This document shows, piece by piece, positions 1 to 12,938 of a stretch of 64,000 nt of DNA. The notes beneath the pieces are model-generated. The model saw only the letters and a program-made list of their open reading frames with translations. It had not been told where the DNA came from and made no database searches. The number at the start of each line of letters is the position of its first letter. Position 1 is the stretch's first letter. This stretch comes from Callipepla californica brunnescens (Eukaryota; Chordata; Aves; Galliformes; Odontophoridae): the NCBI GenBank assembly GCA_023055505.1, contig JALIRH010000004.1, positions 37,143,502 to 37,207,501 of the forward strand, read 5' to 3'. The position numbers and the translations under genes are program-made.

Positions 1-3000
1 CTCTTCTCTATGGCATGCTAAATCACACAGATTGCAGAAATAGGTAGATTTGAAAATGAGCACTGGTGAGGATCTACCTCCCAACAGTCTCCCATTGGAA
101 ATCAAATGACCATTTCAACTGCCAACACGGTATAAATCTTTTCTTATTGGGTAGCTTTGTTGAGTTTAGTTGCAAATGAATTTGATTATTACAAAAGGGA
201 AGATAATAAACAGGAAACATTTGAGCTTTGCAAGTTGCAAATACTTCTCCGTTGACTTTAAATGTGTCTAAACGTATACAAATCAAATCAAGTTAGTGGC
301 ATCAGTGCCTTCATTATTCAATCCAATTCATCTCATCTTGTGAACAGCAAATTAGTTCTTCACATATTTGTCATGATTAGGCTAGGTTTATGAGTGATTC
401 ATAGCACATGGATAGTGGAATACACAATAAAGGGTGGGGAAAACCTGGGGAGGAGGTTGCCATCTCTGGTATGTCTCAGGTGGGGAAGATATGTGGTGAA
501 CGTGCAGAGAGCACTGGCTTCCTCCAGAGTGGAGGTGAACATTAGCACGGTATTTGTAGAGCTCATATATTCCCAGTGAAGACCCTGAAATACCTGTTCC
601 TGAGACAAGACAAACAGGTTTCCAGGGGAAGGTTTTACAGCTTCTTTTCGCACATTTGGAAAGCAAGCCTTTAAAAAAATATATAAGAAATACTATTGTT
701 GGAATCTCACAGTAAAATTCATCATGAGAAACTCCATGAAAGTGCATGCCTCTATTCTCTGCCAGCCTAAGACAGCAGATAAGGTACAGAAAAGCTGGAG
801 AAAGGGCTACTCAGTCTCCACTAGGGCAGAATAAAGAACTTGAAAGGCATAAGGAAAACACTGTCCTAAAAGCTGCTCTATTTACCTGTGCTCTGCAAAT
901 CCTTGAAAGGTACATGCTGTTCAGGAAAGATGAAAATAAAGATTATCTTGGCAGATGGATGTTGTAGCACCACAATGCAATAGGTTATAAAGCAAAGACA
1001 AAGCAGACAGGCTGAAGGCAATCTGTTCAAGCCAAAATAATTCCAAGGAAGGACAGTTAAAGTTGGTTCTACTGAACATTTGAGCCACTGAAGAACAGCA
1101 TTAAGAAAGGCTTTCGTTCCATAGCACATTCAAAGCAATACCACGTCCAATGCCTACGCTGCAGAACAAACACTGCCAGCAGTGCCTAGGTGCTGAGTGA
1201 GAAGAATCAGATCTCTTCACCAAGGAGTCAATACAGAGAGCTGCATTTAAGACCTGGTTCTGGTGAGCAGAGAATACATCATGCAAGAGCTAATCATAGA
1301 CAAGAATTGTGCAATGAGTAGGCATGGGCTGGCACAGTTAAAATTAAATCAAAGAATCAACAAAAATAGATCTGCTGCTATTTATTGAACTACCAGGAAA
1401 CAACTAGTGAAAATAAGTTGACCAAATAACTCAAGGACTTCAATTTAAAAAGGACTTGACATTCAGATCAAAGAAACCTTCACATAAGTTAGGAGGGCAG
1501 AAAAACAGCCCTTCTAGAGAAATGCTTCAGATCTAACAGGATGAATAATCACTTCAAAATGGCTATTATTCACAGAGGGATCAGACATACCACATTGCCA
1601 GTGCAGCCCTGAAATACATCGTCCTATTTATCTCCTGGCAAAAATCTATGGCACTGCCAAGCTCTGGTTTCCTCTGTCTCCCTCCCAGTAGTAAAAGTGA
1701 CCCCATTCCCAATGCCAACATCACCAAAGGATGGGGTCAGTGCATAGGACATGTCTCTTGCCACCAGTCCTCATATCTCTTTTAGTACAAAACCAAGTTA
1801 ATCACTTTAAGTCCAAGCAATCCGAGCACTTACATGGCATGGAAAGGGGGAAACATCAGATAGGAAAACTGACTTGGAGGTCAGAGTGCAGAAGTATAGT
1901 GGAAAATGCTGAAAATGAAACACTGTTAAGGAAAATTAAAATAACAAATGGCTCCTCATTTATAAAAATAAGAGGAGACTGAGGGGAAAACATGGAACTG
2001 ATGGGAGCAATGTAAAGATCAGAGATAATCAAATACAGCTCCAAATCTAAATGGATACTTTACTTCTGTTTTCTGTAATGAGAGTGATACTGGATGTAAT
2101 GGAGGAAAGACTACATTTAGAGGATGGCTAATGGGAGAGAAAGTGGAAGTGCTAGGCATTTAGATGGGGATGGAGGGACCAGGAGTGGGGGAAAAGCTCC
2201 CTCCTGGTTCTGAGCAACCAAGACAGTGAATACCACCATAAGGGGCACAGGCTCCCTGGAAGACAACACGGGTAACACCTACACTGGGCAAATGAAAATT
2301 ATCTGTGCAGTTGTATGTCCTTTTGCAAGGATAAGTTTTAAATATATGTGGGGAAAAAAAAATGCAGTCTGAGGTTACAAAAAAATACATATATCTGCTA
2401 TTTATCCCCAAAGGAAAAACAGAAAAATAGAAAATTATAGTTATTTGGACTTCGGCAAAACGTTGACAATGGCATCATGCAGGAATCTAACATTTGTACC
2501 AGGCTGTGCAGTTCACAGCTGTGCAGTAAGCAGTGATCTGGGCAGTGATCTGCAACAGGACAGTAGGCTTTGATAAAAAAGGAAGGACTGCACCAGTAGA
2601 GGTTTGTACACAAGGGGAGGACAAAAAAGAACTGTTCATAGACTGCTCTTGTACTAATGAAATTGTATTTGCAAAAAGGAAGTTGCATTAATATTAACAT
2701 AAATATATATTTTAAAGTAAGAAAGTTTTCTGATGTCACGAATTTAAGAAGTGTCACCAGTGCAGAAAAGAGTAAGAATATCATGCAGGATATATCTGAA
2801 GAACTGAAGAAAGCTGTATTTTCATGGAGAAGTAAAGGCTGGTAACAGAACAGTTGCAGTAAGAGGGAAAGTTGAAAACTAATGAAGATAAAATCACAGG
2901 GTACACCAAGGCAGGGTCGATCCTTCCAGAATATGATCCTATGTACTCCTGGACTCATGAGCTCAGAAATGTTATTTCCCATCATTGAAAAAGCAGTTGT

Positions 3001-6000
3001 GCCATTTCAGCTACCTAAGGGCACCTCCTTCAAGTTTCCAGACCGTTCTGGTAGCAATTGGTACATGAAGAGAAGCTGTTACTGTGAACACTCCATGCAT
3101 GTGCAGTTCCCAGCTCCAATGAGGTACTAGTGTCTGAACAAGGCATTTCATCTCTCTGGAGTGAGGGTTACGCCCTCAGCTACTCCAAATTTACTCCAAA
3201 TTGACAAAGCCCTGCTGAAGCAAGCAGAGCAAAGCTGTAGCAAAGCTACAGTAGGTTGTTAGAGATCTAGCCAAGAATATCTAAAGGAGAGAAAATACAT
3301 GGAAAAAAAAAAATCACAGCTACTAAGCATGGCTTTGTGCTGCAGCCAGTACTGGTGCCCCAAAGGCTCTGGTTCACAGAGGGGTCCTGGCACAAGGTAG
3401 AGGGTAGCACTTGCCAAAGGAAACAGTCTTTGCAGTATTAGCTTCCTTCCTGCTTTGCAGTGCTCCAAAGGTCAGCCCTCTGAATTCCCACACCTGCCCC
3501 AAGAAACAGCTGAGCTTGAGGCATAGGTGAGTCCCTCTGGCATTGCAAAGCATATCTGAACACAGGGAAGCTGAAGGCCAGTTATGCAGGTGGAACAATC
3601 CCAGCTTGTTTTCTGCTACTTCAGCGGGACCTGAAGTGCTTACATTTTAAAGAGAGTCTATAAATCTAGCTGTACACACATACACATGTATTCATTTAAT
3701 TTCACTGTTATGAGCAGCTATATAAAAACCCACAAGAACTATTTGCCAGACTTCCCCCTCCTTTGCTAGATTATAACAGCTGGTATATGGATTTACATTT
3801 TGAGCCTAATACTGTAATTGCAACTTTAATAGTATATTATCCTTTTTCTCCTGATGGGACCTGGCTAAGAGTGTCACCCTTAAATTAACTGTACAGATAC
3901 ACAGAGATGGATGTTTAATCTAATGGCCACATCATCTCTGGTCTTTAACAAAAGCTCAGCATAGAAAGGATAGTGCAACCCTAATGAAGTGATAGTAAAA
4001 TGTCTTTGTTCCTGTCAATTATTGCAATTTATGACATTTTACCTCCACATTCTTAACAGAAGGTGCCTGGCTTGCAGGAAAAGGGCTCACCTCCCTGTGT
4101 GGGGGGGCAGCCCCAGGCAGCCCCAGAGCACACCCGACAAGGGGGCGGAGGTGAAGAGGAAGCCAGTTTCCTGGGCTAGGAAGTGGTGAAACAGCTTGAG
4201 AAGATCTTAATTGATAAAACAGTCTGGTATTTTTCTCTCTACTGTTCTTTTCTTTAGTAACAGCTTTCATTGTTACCAACCAACGTTTTTGTCCCTTGTC
4301 TTGCCTGTAAAAAATAACCATATACTTTTCTAATCCAGTCTCGTCTCGTTAAAGAATGGACGGCGTGTACTCCAGAAGCAATAATGTCCTCCTAACCGGG
4401 AAGAGAGGTGTACTTGGGGTGTACCAGGCTGCCCCCTCCATCCTCAGCTGGGCTAGGGGAGTCTGGGGATGCCTCTCTCAAGCTGCAAGGTCCTGGCTGC
4501 ATGCCATCAACTATGCAGGTATTTGTGACACTAAGATTAATCTGTCTGACATGAATAGAAACACCTGTGCCACAGCACCAAAAGAAACAAGAGAGCGAGG
4601 TTTAAAAGAATATCCCCTGTTGATTATCAAGGATGCAGATCACCGATAAGCACTGAGAAGCAGTGTCTTCACGTGAAGACTGGCTGGTACACTCCATCAA
4701 GGCTCCACCAGAGATAATTCTCCCACAGATGTCCCGTGCTTTCACAACATGAAGGTGGGAGCAAGGATATACTACAACTCTTTTGCCATCATTTTCCTTA
4801 TTTCCTACACAAGGAAAGTGGATAACCACTTCAAAATGGGAAAACAAAGAGGAGCTATCTTGCTTTACATCATTGTAGCAAGGACTGAGCAAGATTTGAG
4901 GCCGAAGTATTACACCACGGCAATAACTCAACCCCTAGAGGTTGTACAAGGACTGAACAAAGGGAGCTTGTCACTGTCAAACAAGAAACACGATGAGGGC
5001 TCTGTTGTCAGCATCCCTTATCCCTGCCTCCCCAGAAGCAGACAGCAGAAAGATCCTGGGCAGGTACGGGCGCACAGGAAATCTTTGTGCACACGTACAT
5101 GAGCAATTTAAGAGCTTGAGCAGCAGGGACTGGCAAAACATTTAGAACAAAATCACCTTCCCTTCTCTGAGGTTTTACACTATTAATTCATTTCCTGCAA
5201 CACAGAAAAACAATTGTAAAAAGAGGTGTTTATCAGAGTCTCTTTAGAAAGCACTGGGAAAATGTGATAAAGACCACACATTCTGAGGTTATCCCCATCT
5301 CTTCTCAAGATCACCTCTACTTATCCCAAAATACTAAGTTTTCTGGTCATTACTCATCACTTTGCTTTTAATTAAACAGTCTGTGTCTCCTGGTTACAGC
5401 AAAGATAGAGTTAATTAGCTACTAGGAAGAAAATTAACTCTATTCCAGCCCAGACCAGGACACTGCCCTACCTTTTACAGTGATTTCTCCTTCATTTTTC
5501 CCTCTCCCCACATTTTCTTTGTCAAAACATACCTTTGCTTCCACTTGAAAATAAAGATTGGCCGGATTCAAGCCACTCACCAGTGTAACTCCCTTTAGCA
5601 AGGGTCAGGATACCAGTTACAGCTTCTGCATACCTGAATCTCACTATTCAGTTCTTTGTCTTTCTGCAGAAGACCACTGACTTGTCTTTCAACTGGACTT
5701 AAAATATTTACTTTCTGAAGGAGCAAAAGTTAAGATCTTATAACTCAGTCTCCTCCTGGCCTATACGTGACCTTCAGTCTTTCTGCCAAATATCCTGAAC
5801 TCCCCTTTTTCTACAGTTTATCATGACTCACCCATTACAATACATCTGCTTCACTTGGTGGAGTCCTGAGCTTTGGAATAAGCTTTGTACTACAGCTGTG
5901 GTATCATAACTATCGCTGCTGCTTTTTGGCATTACTCAGTCAGGAAGGTAGAAGAGATCTCTCAACAAAGTGAAGTCTCCTTTACTACTACACTTGATGT

Positions 6001-9000
6001 AATGAAGGAGGTAAGAACTCAAACTAGGATGAAAAATGTTTTCTGAATCTCTTTTGCAGGCCAGAAAGTGCTGTCTCCCCCCACCCCCCCTTGACACGTG
6101 GATCCATGCCTCTCCCAGGCCCCCAGTAAGCACTGACACACCCAGAAAACAATTCTCTCACAGGGTAAAACATATGAGCTAATCCTGCCTGCTGCTTCAA
6201 CACAGTGAGGCAATATCTCCAGTACATCCCAAGGTGGACGTGGAAGCAACCAGGGACACATCAGATGGGAGGAACAAGTGAGATCAGCCAGCCAGAAACT
6301 AGAGCAGAATGAACTGGGGCTGCTTAAACTGAAAGGAGGTCTGAGTGGGGACACACCAGCATCCTTCCGGTGGATCTAGTCTGTTGCAAAGAGAAAGGAA
6401 ATAAAGTAATTTTAATGCCTGTGATGGATTGGACAGGAAGTAATTGAGGAGAAATAATGGACAAGGATGTAATCGCAACGGTGACAATTTGAGAGATTTA
6501 GGTTAGATATTAGGGAAACCATTAATAGGATAGGGATGCACTTGCTAAAACAAGCAGCCCCTAGGACACGTAGCTGGGCTTTCAGTGGCACAGAAAAATG
6601 ATGCTTTGCAGCCACATCAAGATCTGTTTCAAAAACGATACCTGCTGTAGCTTCCATGCAGTTTCCATGCAGGCCCCCATTCTCCCAGTGCTTTGTCTCA
6701 GTCCTAGTAACAAGTCCAGAAAGCACTGTGCCCTATTTTGATCATCATTCACAGAGAAAACAGTTCTCCATATGTAACTCACCATCTAGAAGCAGGCAGC
6801 ATAGGATTTACTGATGGAAGAATTTAACAAAATATGTGTCAGACCTCTGGGAACACCATGCAGAGGCCTGTGATGTCCAAGCATCAACCGGCTCATATCA
6901 GCACGGGTACTGTTACATATGCTCTTCCTGAGCCATAATATTAGATGAACCATTGCATTCCGCTTCATTTTGAGCAAGTGGTGAGAACTACAAACCAGAG
7001 AGTTCAAAGGGAGCACTGCCATGAGCCCAAACAGCATGAGACTCCAAAGAAAAGTGCAGCCATAATATCCTGGGAGGTTCCTAAACGTTATCTCACTTCA
7101 GCCATGCACAGATGGCCCTTATCTATGCTAAAGAGGAGCATATTTTCTTTCTATCAGAGCAGCAAGATGCTCCAAGGCTGCTGCTTCACCCCTGCTAATA
7201 GGGCTCTGGAAGACACAGCAAGAGAGTGCTGTAGCTTCTGTGGTGCTATTGCGGTGTGCACCACTCCTACAGAGCTACTTCTGCTTTCTTCTGAGGTGCA
7301 CAGGCAAAGCAACCGTGCTGTAGCCTGTCTCCAGCAGGAGCTGACACTGGGTTTCTGGGCATGCACTGCACAGCCCACCTAGCGGCTCAGAAGTGACCCA
7401 GCTCCCTGAGTGCAGCTCAGGAGCCACTGGGTAGCAGGCAGCAGCCGGCAGCACTGCACTAGGCTAGGTGGACACAGCCTCACTTAGTTTTGCACCCCAG
7501 GTCCTCCTCTTCTGAGAAAGCCTCAGCGAATTGTCAATTGCTAGGGGACAAAAGGAGAGTGCTTTTTAGTTGGAACATTTTAATCTCTGCCCCAACTGAT
7601 AGCAGCAGTAGCCACAGCATGAGGCACAATGACAACTGAAATGGTTCGCTGGCCCCAGCCTATAACAATACCTCTGTAACTCCCTCAGGCTTTGTGAGGA
7701 TTAATTAGCTAATATCCACAATGCTTAGAAGATAAAAACCACTCTGTGAGTGTTAAAGGACTGTCATCCTGATGTGTCACCAGGATATCAGGAGTTACTT
7801 CTGGCTCTGTGAGGAGCAGTTGCTCCAGGTGATCCGACACAGCAGGCTGGTTTTTCACCACTTGTGAAAAACTTAAGACCTGACCGGGGAATTCTTTCAC
7901 TGAAAGATGCAAGAGTCTTCTTTTAAATTCCTCTCACCTACAAGGGCTGAGTCCTGGAAGGTTTGTTTAAGCTTTTCAGCACTATCCTGCAGAAGCTGAG
8001 CTGTGGGCATACCAAAGAGAGCAGTAGCTCTGCCATCCTCTTTCACAGGAACAACATGCAGTACAGTCCAAACATACACCTCCCCAGAGCAGCTTCTGGG
8101 AAGCAGGTTGCGGTTGGAGCAGCCTTAAGCTCAGCTTGTGGCTGACTTCTCACTTCCAGCCACACCAGTAATTTGCTTCCAATTGTCCCTGATGTCTCTC
8201 TTGTCTTCTGTCACATCTGGGGAGAAGACTGTCATGTTTAGGAACCAATTCAGCTGTAAGTACATATATGAATTTCAGAACATAAGGGCATAATCACATC
8301 AGGTTTTGTAGCACACGCTGCAGCTCAGGCACCAGCAGTCCATCACACCAAGGCTGGACACAATCCACTGCCTTCTGGAGCCTCACCTGGCTCAGTGCTC
8401 ATCTGGATCCCTTCCTCTCAGAAAGGAAGCATCCTCATTGAGCCCCAGGTGCTTACAGCTGATTGTAACTCCAAAATAACTGCCACTTCCAAAGCACATT
8501 AGGAAAGGAAAAAAAAAAAACCACAAAACCACATATAAAAAACTACAACCCACTTTTCTGAGCACTCTGGGTGAAGAAAGTCAATTCCTCAACTAATACA
8601 TTGAGGAAAAGTGCAATGGAGGGCTTTCAAGTACTCCACTCAGCCCTAACATTTATGGGACTAGATTTTAAAAAAGTTATGCAGGATCTGACAGCAGACA
8701 TCAGGTGGTGTATCTGGAAGCCTCTTGGTAGCCAGTTTCTATCACTGTCATCATAAATCAGAAAGCTATGGTCCACTGACTCAAGCACTTAAATCCCTTT
8801 CGTTTTCCTTGGTTACTCTCAACAAAAATTGATTATTAGACTTCAAAGTGGCAGAAAACAAAAGACATGGAGAATGATTTTAAAATACCCTGTGCTCTAG
8901 TTAAATGAGCCAGCATTTTCTAAGGAAGAAGCTGGTTTGTCAAGGTATTATGCTTCCTCTAGATGGGCATAGTCGGAGAAGCTTAGGTAAGCTTTGCAGC

Positions 9001-12000
9001 TCTCTTCCTCTGGAAAGGGGGGGAGAGGGGGTTAGTAGTTTTCAAAATACAAAACCTAACATGATAGAGGTAAATGCATTCTAACCTTTAAATAAAGGTC
9101 CAGAAAAAAATTAGGCAGGAATTTGAGATAACGATGCAGATCACAAAATTTTGTGCATCCTAGACCCAGACTAAATCTGAAAGTTTCCTGTTTTGCACTG
9201 TTATCACCCAGAATCTCCTGCTCTGTGGAAAGCCAGAGGCACTGGTCTTGACGTAATGCATGGCAGTCAGAGGTGGCAGCAGTACCTCCAAAGGCTGCTG
9301 AAAGCACTACTTCCTGCACCACGCAGTGCGCTCATGCTGGAGGACTCTGGAGGTACATCTGTTCAAAGATGAGACTAGGTTGTTCCTGCCTTTTTTTCTT
9401 TCCCCTCCAGCTGATTTCCTTGCTCAGCCTAGAGGAGATTGCTCTGCTTTTTAACGGGCCTCTTCAGAAAAGATGCTGAATTGAGACTTCAGGCAAGATA
9501 TTCCACAGTTTTCTCTGGAGAGGAAGCTAATGCATAAACATAAAGGTTTCATAATCTTATCCAGATAAAATTCTCATGGCTTTCCCATTCTGGACAAACT
9601 AGCCATGCTGAAGCAGTGCTGACTGAAAACAGGAGGCTCCAGCACTTCTGTACAAACTTCCTGCTACTAATAACGAGCAGTACAAATCCCTTCACACAGG
9701 AGAAGGAAAAAAGGAATGGCTGTAGCTATAGAAACATTACTTTGGAAGGAACAGGAAGGGTGAATTCTTGCCCATATTCCATAACATAATCCAGTTACTG
9801 TTGTCCAAGAAGGAATGTAACCTTTCCTCTATGTTCACAGGCTATGAGTTATCACTTATTTTACAGAGGGACTACCACAGTGTCTCCCTGCCGCAATGGC
9901 CCAGATAAGGCAAGTCTGCATTCTGTAACCATGACTGACTGAGATACAGAGCTAGAAATCCCAACAGGGCCATTTCAGCTACAGCAGCATTCCTCCTGCA
10001 TGTTCTGTTTTTTCTTCCCTCTGCTACTCACATCTTTCCAGCTCCAAAATGCTCCCTATTTTTAGTACACAATTTGGATTAAAAATTAAACAAAATGGGA
10101 AATAGCAGACTGACAATCACCATCCCAAAGCACTGCATGATGATTTCAGATACGGCTTGTCCTGGCAGCATTCTCTTCCACTGAGTTGAACGCAAGTTTA
10201 ACAAATCTTCCCCTCTCACTCCCACACTTGTGTTTCTTTGTTTTACCCAGTGTAGGCTTGATTCCTTCTTCCCTCCATTTTTTACTTTTATTTTTTCTGA
10301 CAGATGCTTCTCTCTTCTCTCAAGAAATAATGGGAAATTCTCATAGCACACTTGCTCTCAGGTTAATTCCTAATGTGCTTGAGCTGGGGAAGCTCCTATC
10401 GACTGAATACAAAGGAGCAGCTAGAGAAGGAGATGGCTGGGAAGGTCTGGACAGTGACAATGACTTCATGCAGATGAAAAAGTTCAGTGGCATAAAGATA
10501 AAGGGAATCTAAAGCACAAAGTTTTTACCTATCCAGAAATGTTTTTAACTTAATAGGAAAAAAAAAAAGTCTTTACAAGAGAACATGGGGATAAAACCAC
10601 CATCTGTTATACACTCTTATTTATAAAGCACAGTAGTGCTGCCTGGTGATACACCTGTGAATAGAAGGGGAATTATTCAAATGATGGAAATGCAGAGTAA
10701 CTTCCTGGAGCAAACAGTTATTCCAGCAGCATATGTCTTCAAAATTGGGTCTTTATTCAAAGAGATCAGTAGTGTTACAGGCTGCTTCAGAGACCTTTCA
10801 GTCTGTTTCACTTGGCTATTGATTAGCCACTTAGCACAGGCAACAGCCATGACAAGGCACAGCTCACCTGAGGAACAAGGAACGGGGAAGGAAAGGATTG
10901 CCAGAACATTACAGACACGCTTGTTATTTCAAAAGAATCATGATACTGAGACTCAGATGACCATAAAGTGTTTAAACTAATACGTTCTTTCTAACTCATA
11001 GATTATTTTTAAAGTGCAATCATTATACAAGTGCCACCTGGAAGCTCTTCACTGCTTATACTTACTACATCAGCCTTAAATTTACTGATATTAGAAACCA
11101 AGTTTACCAGGATAGGGCTGCAAGCAGCTCCACACAGAAACACCACAGGTTACATCTCCCCGAGCTATAAAAATCATCAAAATTCAGATTTGGGCTTCCT
11201 GGATCACAGGATCCAAGCTCACAGCAGCCACACTGCTAGCCCCTGACAACTGCCCTAAACAGCATTTCATCAGGCTGGCTCCCACCTCACGTACCTCTTA
11301 TTTCAGTAAGCAGCTAGCACACATCATGCACTAGATCTCCAGCACGGCCTTTAGCATCAGCCCTGTCCACACCGACATGGTATTCTGCAGACAGCCCTTT
11401 CCATCCAGCAGGTATCCCGACAAGCATAGCTGCCCAACTAGAAGACCATCCCAAAGCCATTGTCCTCAGCAAAGCCCAGATTTCAAGCCCCTCCCTAGCA
11501 CCATTTAACACCTCCCAGGCAGGCATCTGTTTTTATTTGCCTCTAAAGGCACATTTGGAAGCTATGGGTGAGCTGGGTGTTGCTGACATCTGTGTCATTC
11601 CTAGGACCTGCCAGCCAGCTTTTTCATACCAGCACAGGTTTAGCTACTCGCAAACATACTGCAATTAACCACCAAAAGTGCAGAAAGGTTGAATGCAAGT
11701 AGGGTGTGGCAAAAATGTGGCTCAACAGCAAGCTGATTAGAAAGTATAAAGGTGACCAGAGAGATCATTTGTCTGTTTGGGCTTCTGAATATCAGTCATT
11801 TGGACTATTTACCACTGCCAGGTTGAGTAGTAATATATGAAAATCTCCTTTACTGCAGTTAGCACGTGCACACCATTGCATTAATGAAGTGACCTACTTT
11901 GCATGCTCAGCGGTTATTTTCCAGACCTGAGAATCTTGGGCACACACAAAAAAATCGGTGTATACCAACCTGTGCAAGTTGCGTGGCTGGGGCTCCCAGG

Positions 12001-12776
12001 CCACGGCCTCAGCCCAGCACTCCTTCCTCGCATGAACTTCCCCAGGGGTAGGTCCTTCATGGGAAAAAGTAGCAAAGGATAATATCACACACAAATAACT
12101 TCCCTATTTTTGACCGAGTTTAAATCGGGAGGAAGGTTCACGGAATGAAAAAGATGGCTAGAGGGGGACTCAAGGAGAAGAATGTCCAGAGCTCCTCCCC
12201 AGGAAGTGAGAGCCTCTGCCAAGTTCTTTAGGCCATGTCATTGCATGAAGTGCAGTAATGATGCGAGACACTCACACGTTATTCAAGCAAAAAACTGTTC
12301 CCAAATATTGGCTCCTAAGGTCACTCCAGTGCCTATCTCTGCTTTGTGGTATGAGTACTTCACAGTGAGCCCTGCCATCTGATCCTTGGGTTGTTGTTCA
12401 GGGACCTGGTGGAAAGTCACCACAGCCCTAGCTGGACTCCTACATGCCTTGCTTCCTTTCCATGGACAGAAATATGTAAAGGAGGAGGTGCTTTGTCTGC
12501 AGCCTATACTTGGGAGCGGAGCTTGCAATGTCCTCAGGGCAGATACAGCCTCGTTCAGCAGTCCAGCCTCTGGAGCATGGGATGCAGGAGGGGCTGACAT
12601 CTTGACTCAGGCTATTTCTGGAGCTATGGAAACATCAAGAAGAGCTGAACAGAAACAGTCCAATGCGTGACTGTATAGAATGTTATTTGATGTGCAAAAT
12701 TTGATTTATATTGCTTGGCATAAGTGTACTACTACTTACAAAATCACCCAAGATGGAAGCACTTCAGGAACACCAG
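1..12776. other. Non-coding DNA, no gene recognised
   Basis: Both strands were scanned for conserved protein motifs. Open frames of up to 195 codons occur (for example minus strand 2398-2985), but they are hydrophobic or low-complexity and lack recognisable domains. Apart from a doubtful CR1 fragment near 6.4 kb and short G runs (near 4.1, 6.07 and 9.02 kb), nothing can be named. If the EFCAB11 assignment is right, FOXN3 is expected beyond this side; no forkhead coding sequence is present here. Confidence 0.6.
6270..6560 (+). mobile_element. Possible degraded CR1 fragment
   Basis: Only two patches are element-like: CTGCTTAAACTGAAAGGAGG at about 6320 and ATTTAGGTTAGATATTAGGG at about 6497, both recalling the region upstream of the usual CR1 GAGGGTGGTGAGGC block. 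The sequence between them is not recognisable, and the typical 3' end is absent. Confidence 0.3.
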
Positions 12777-12938
12777 AACAGGGAGGGGAGCTGAGCTGCT
12801 GCTGGTCTTCTTGTGTTTGAGGAACATTTATACGTTGTGTTGAGAGACATGGTTTAGTGAGAGCTATTGGTGATAGGTGGATGGTTGGACTGGATGATCT
12901 TGTAGGTCTTTTACAGCCTTGGTGATTCTATGATTCTT
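12777..12938 (+). mobile_element. CR1 LINE, short 3' end
   Basis: The stretch ACATGGTTTAGTGAGAGCT, GGTGATAGGTGGATGG, TTGGACTGGATGATCTTGTA and GTGATTCTATGATTCTT is the standard 3' end and 8-base tail of one CR1 subfamily. The 5' border is approximate because only the last 160 bases remain. Confidence 0.88.

Noticed and set aside
6945..7382. 145-codon plus-strand frame
   Set aside because: No motif recognised, and overlapping open frames on the other strand suggest low stop density rather than coding.
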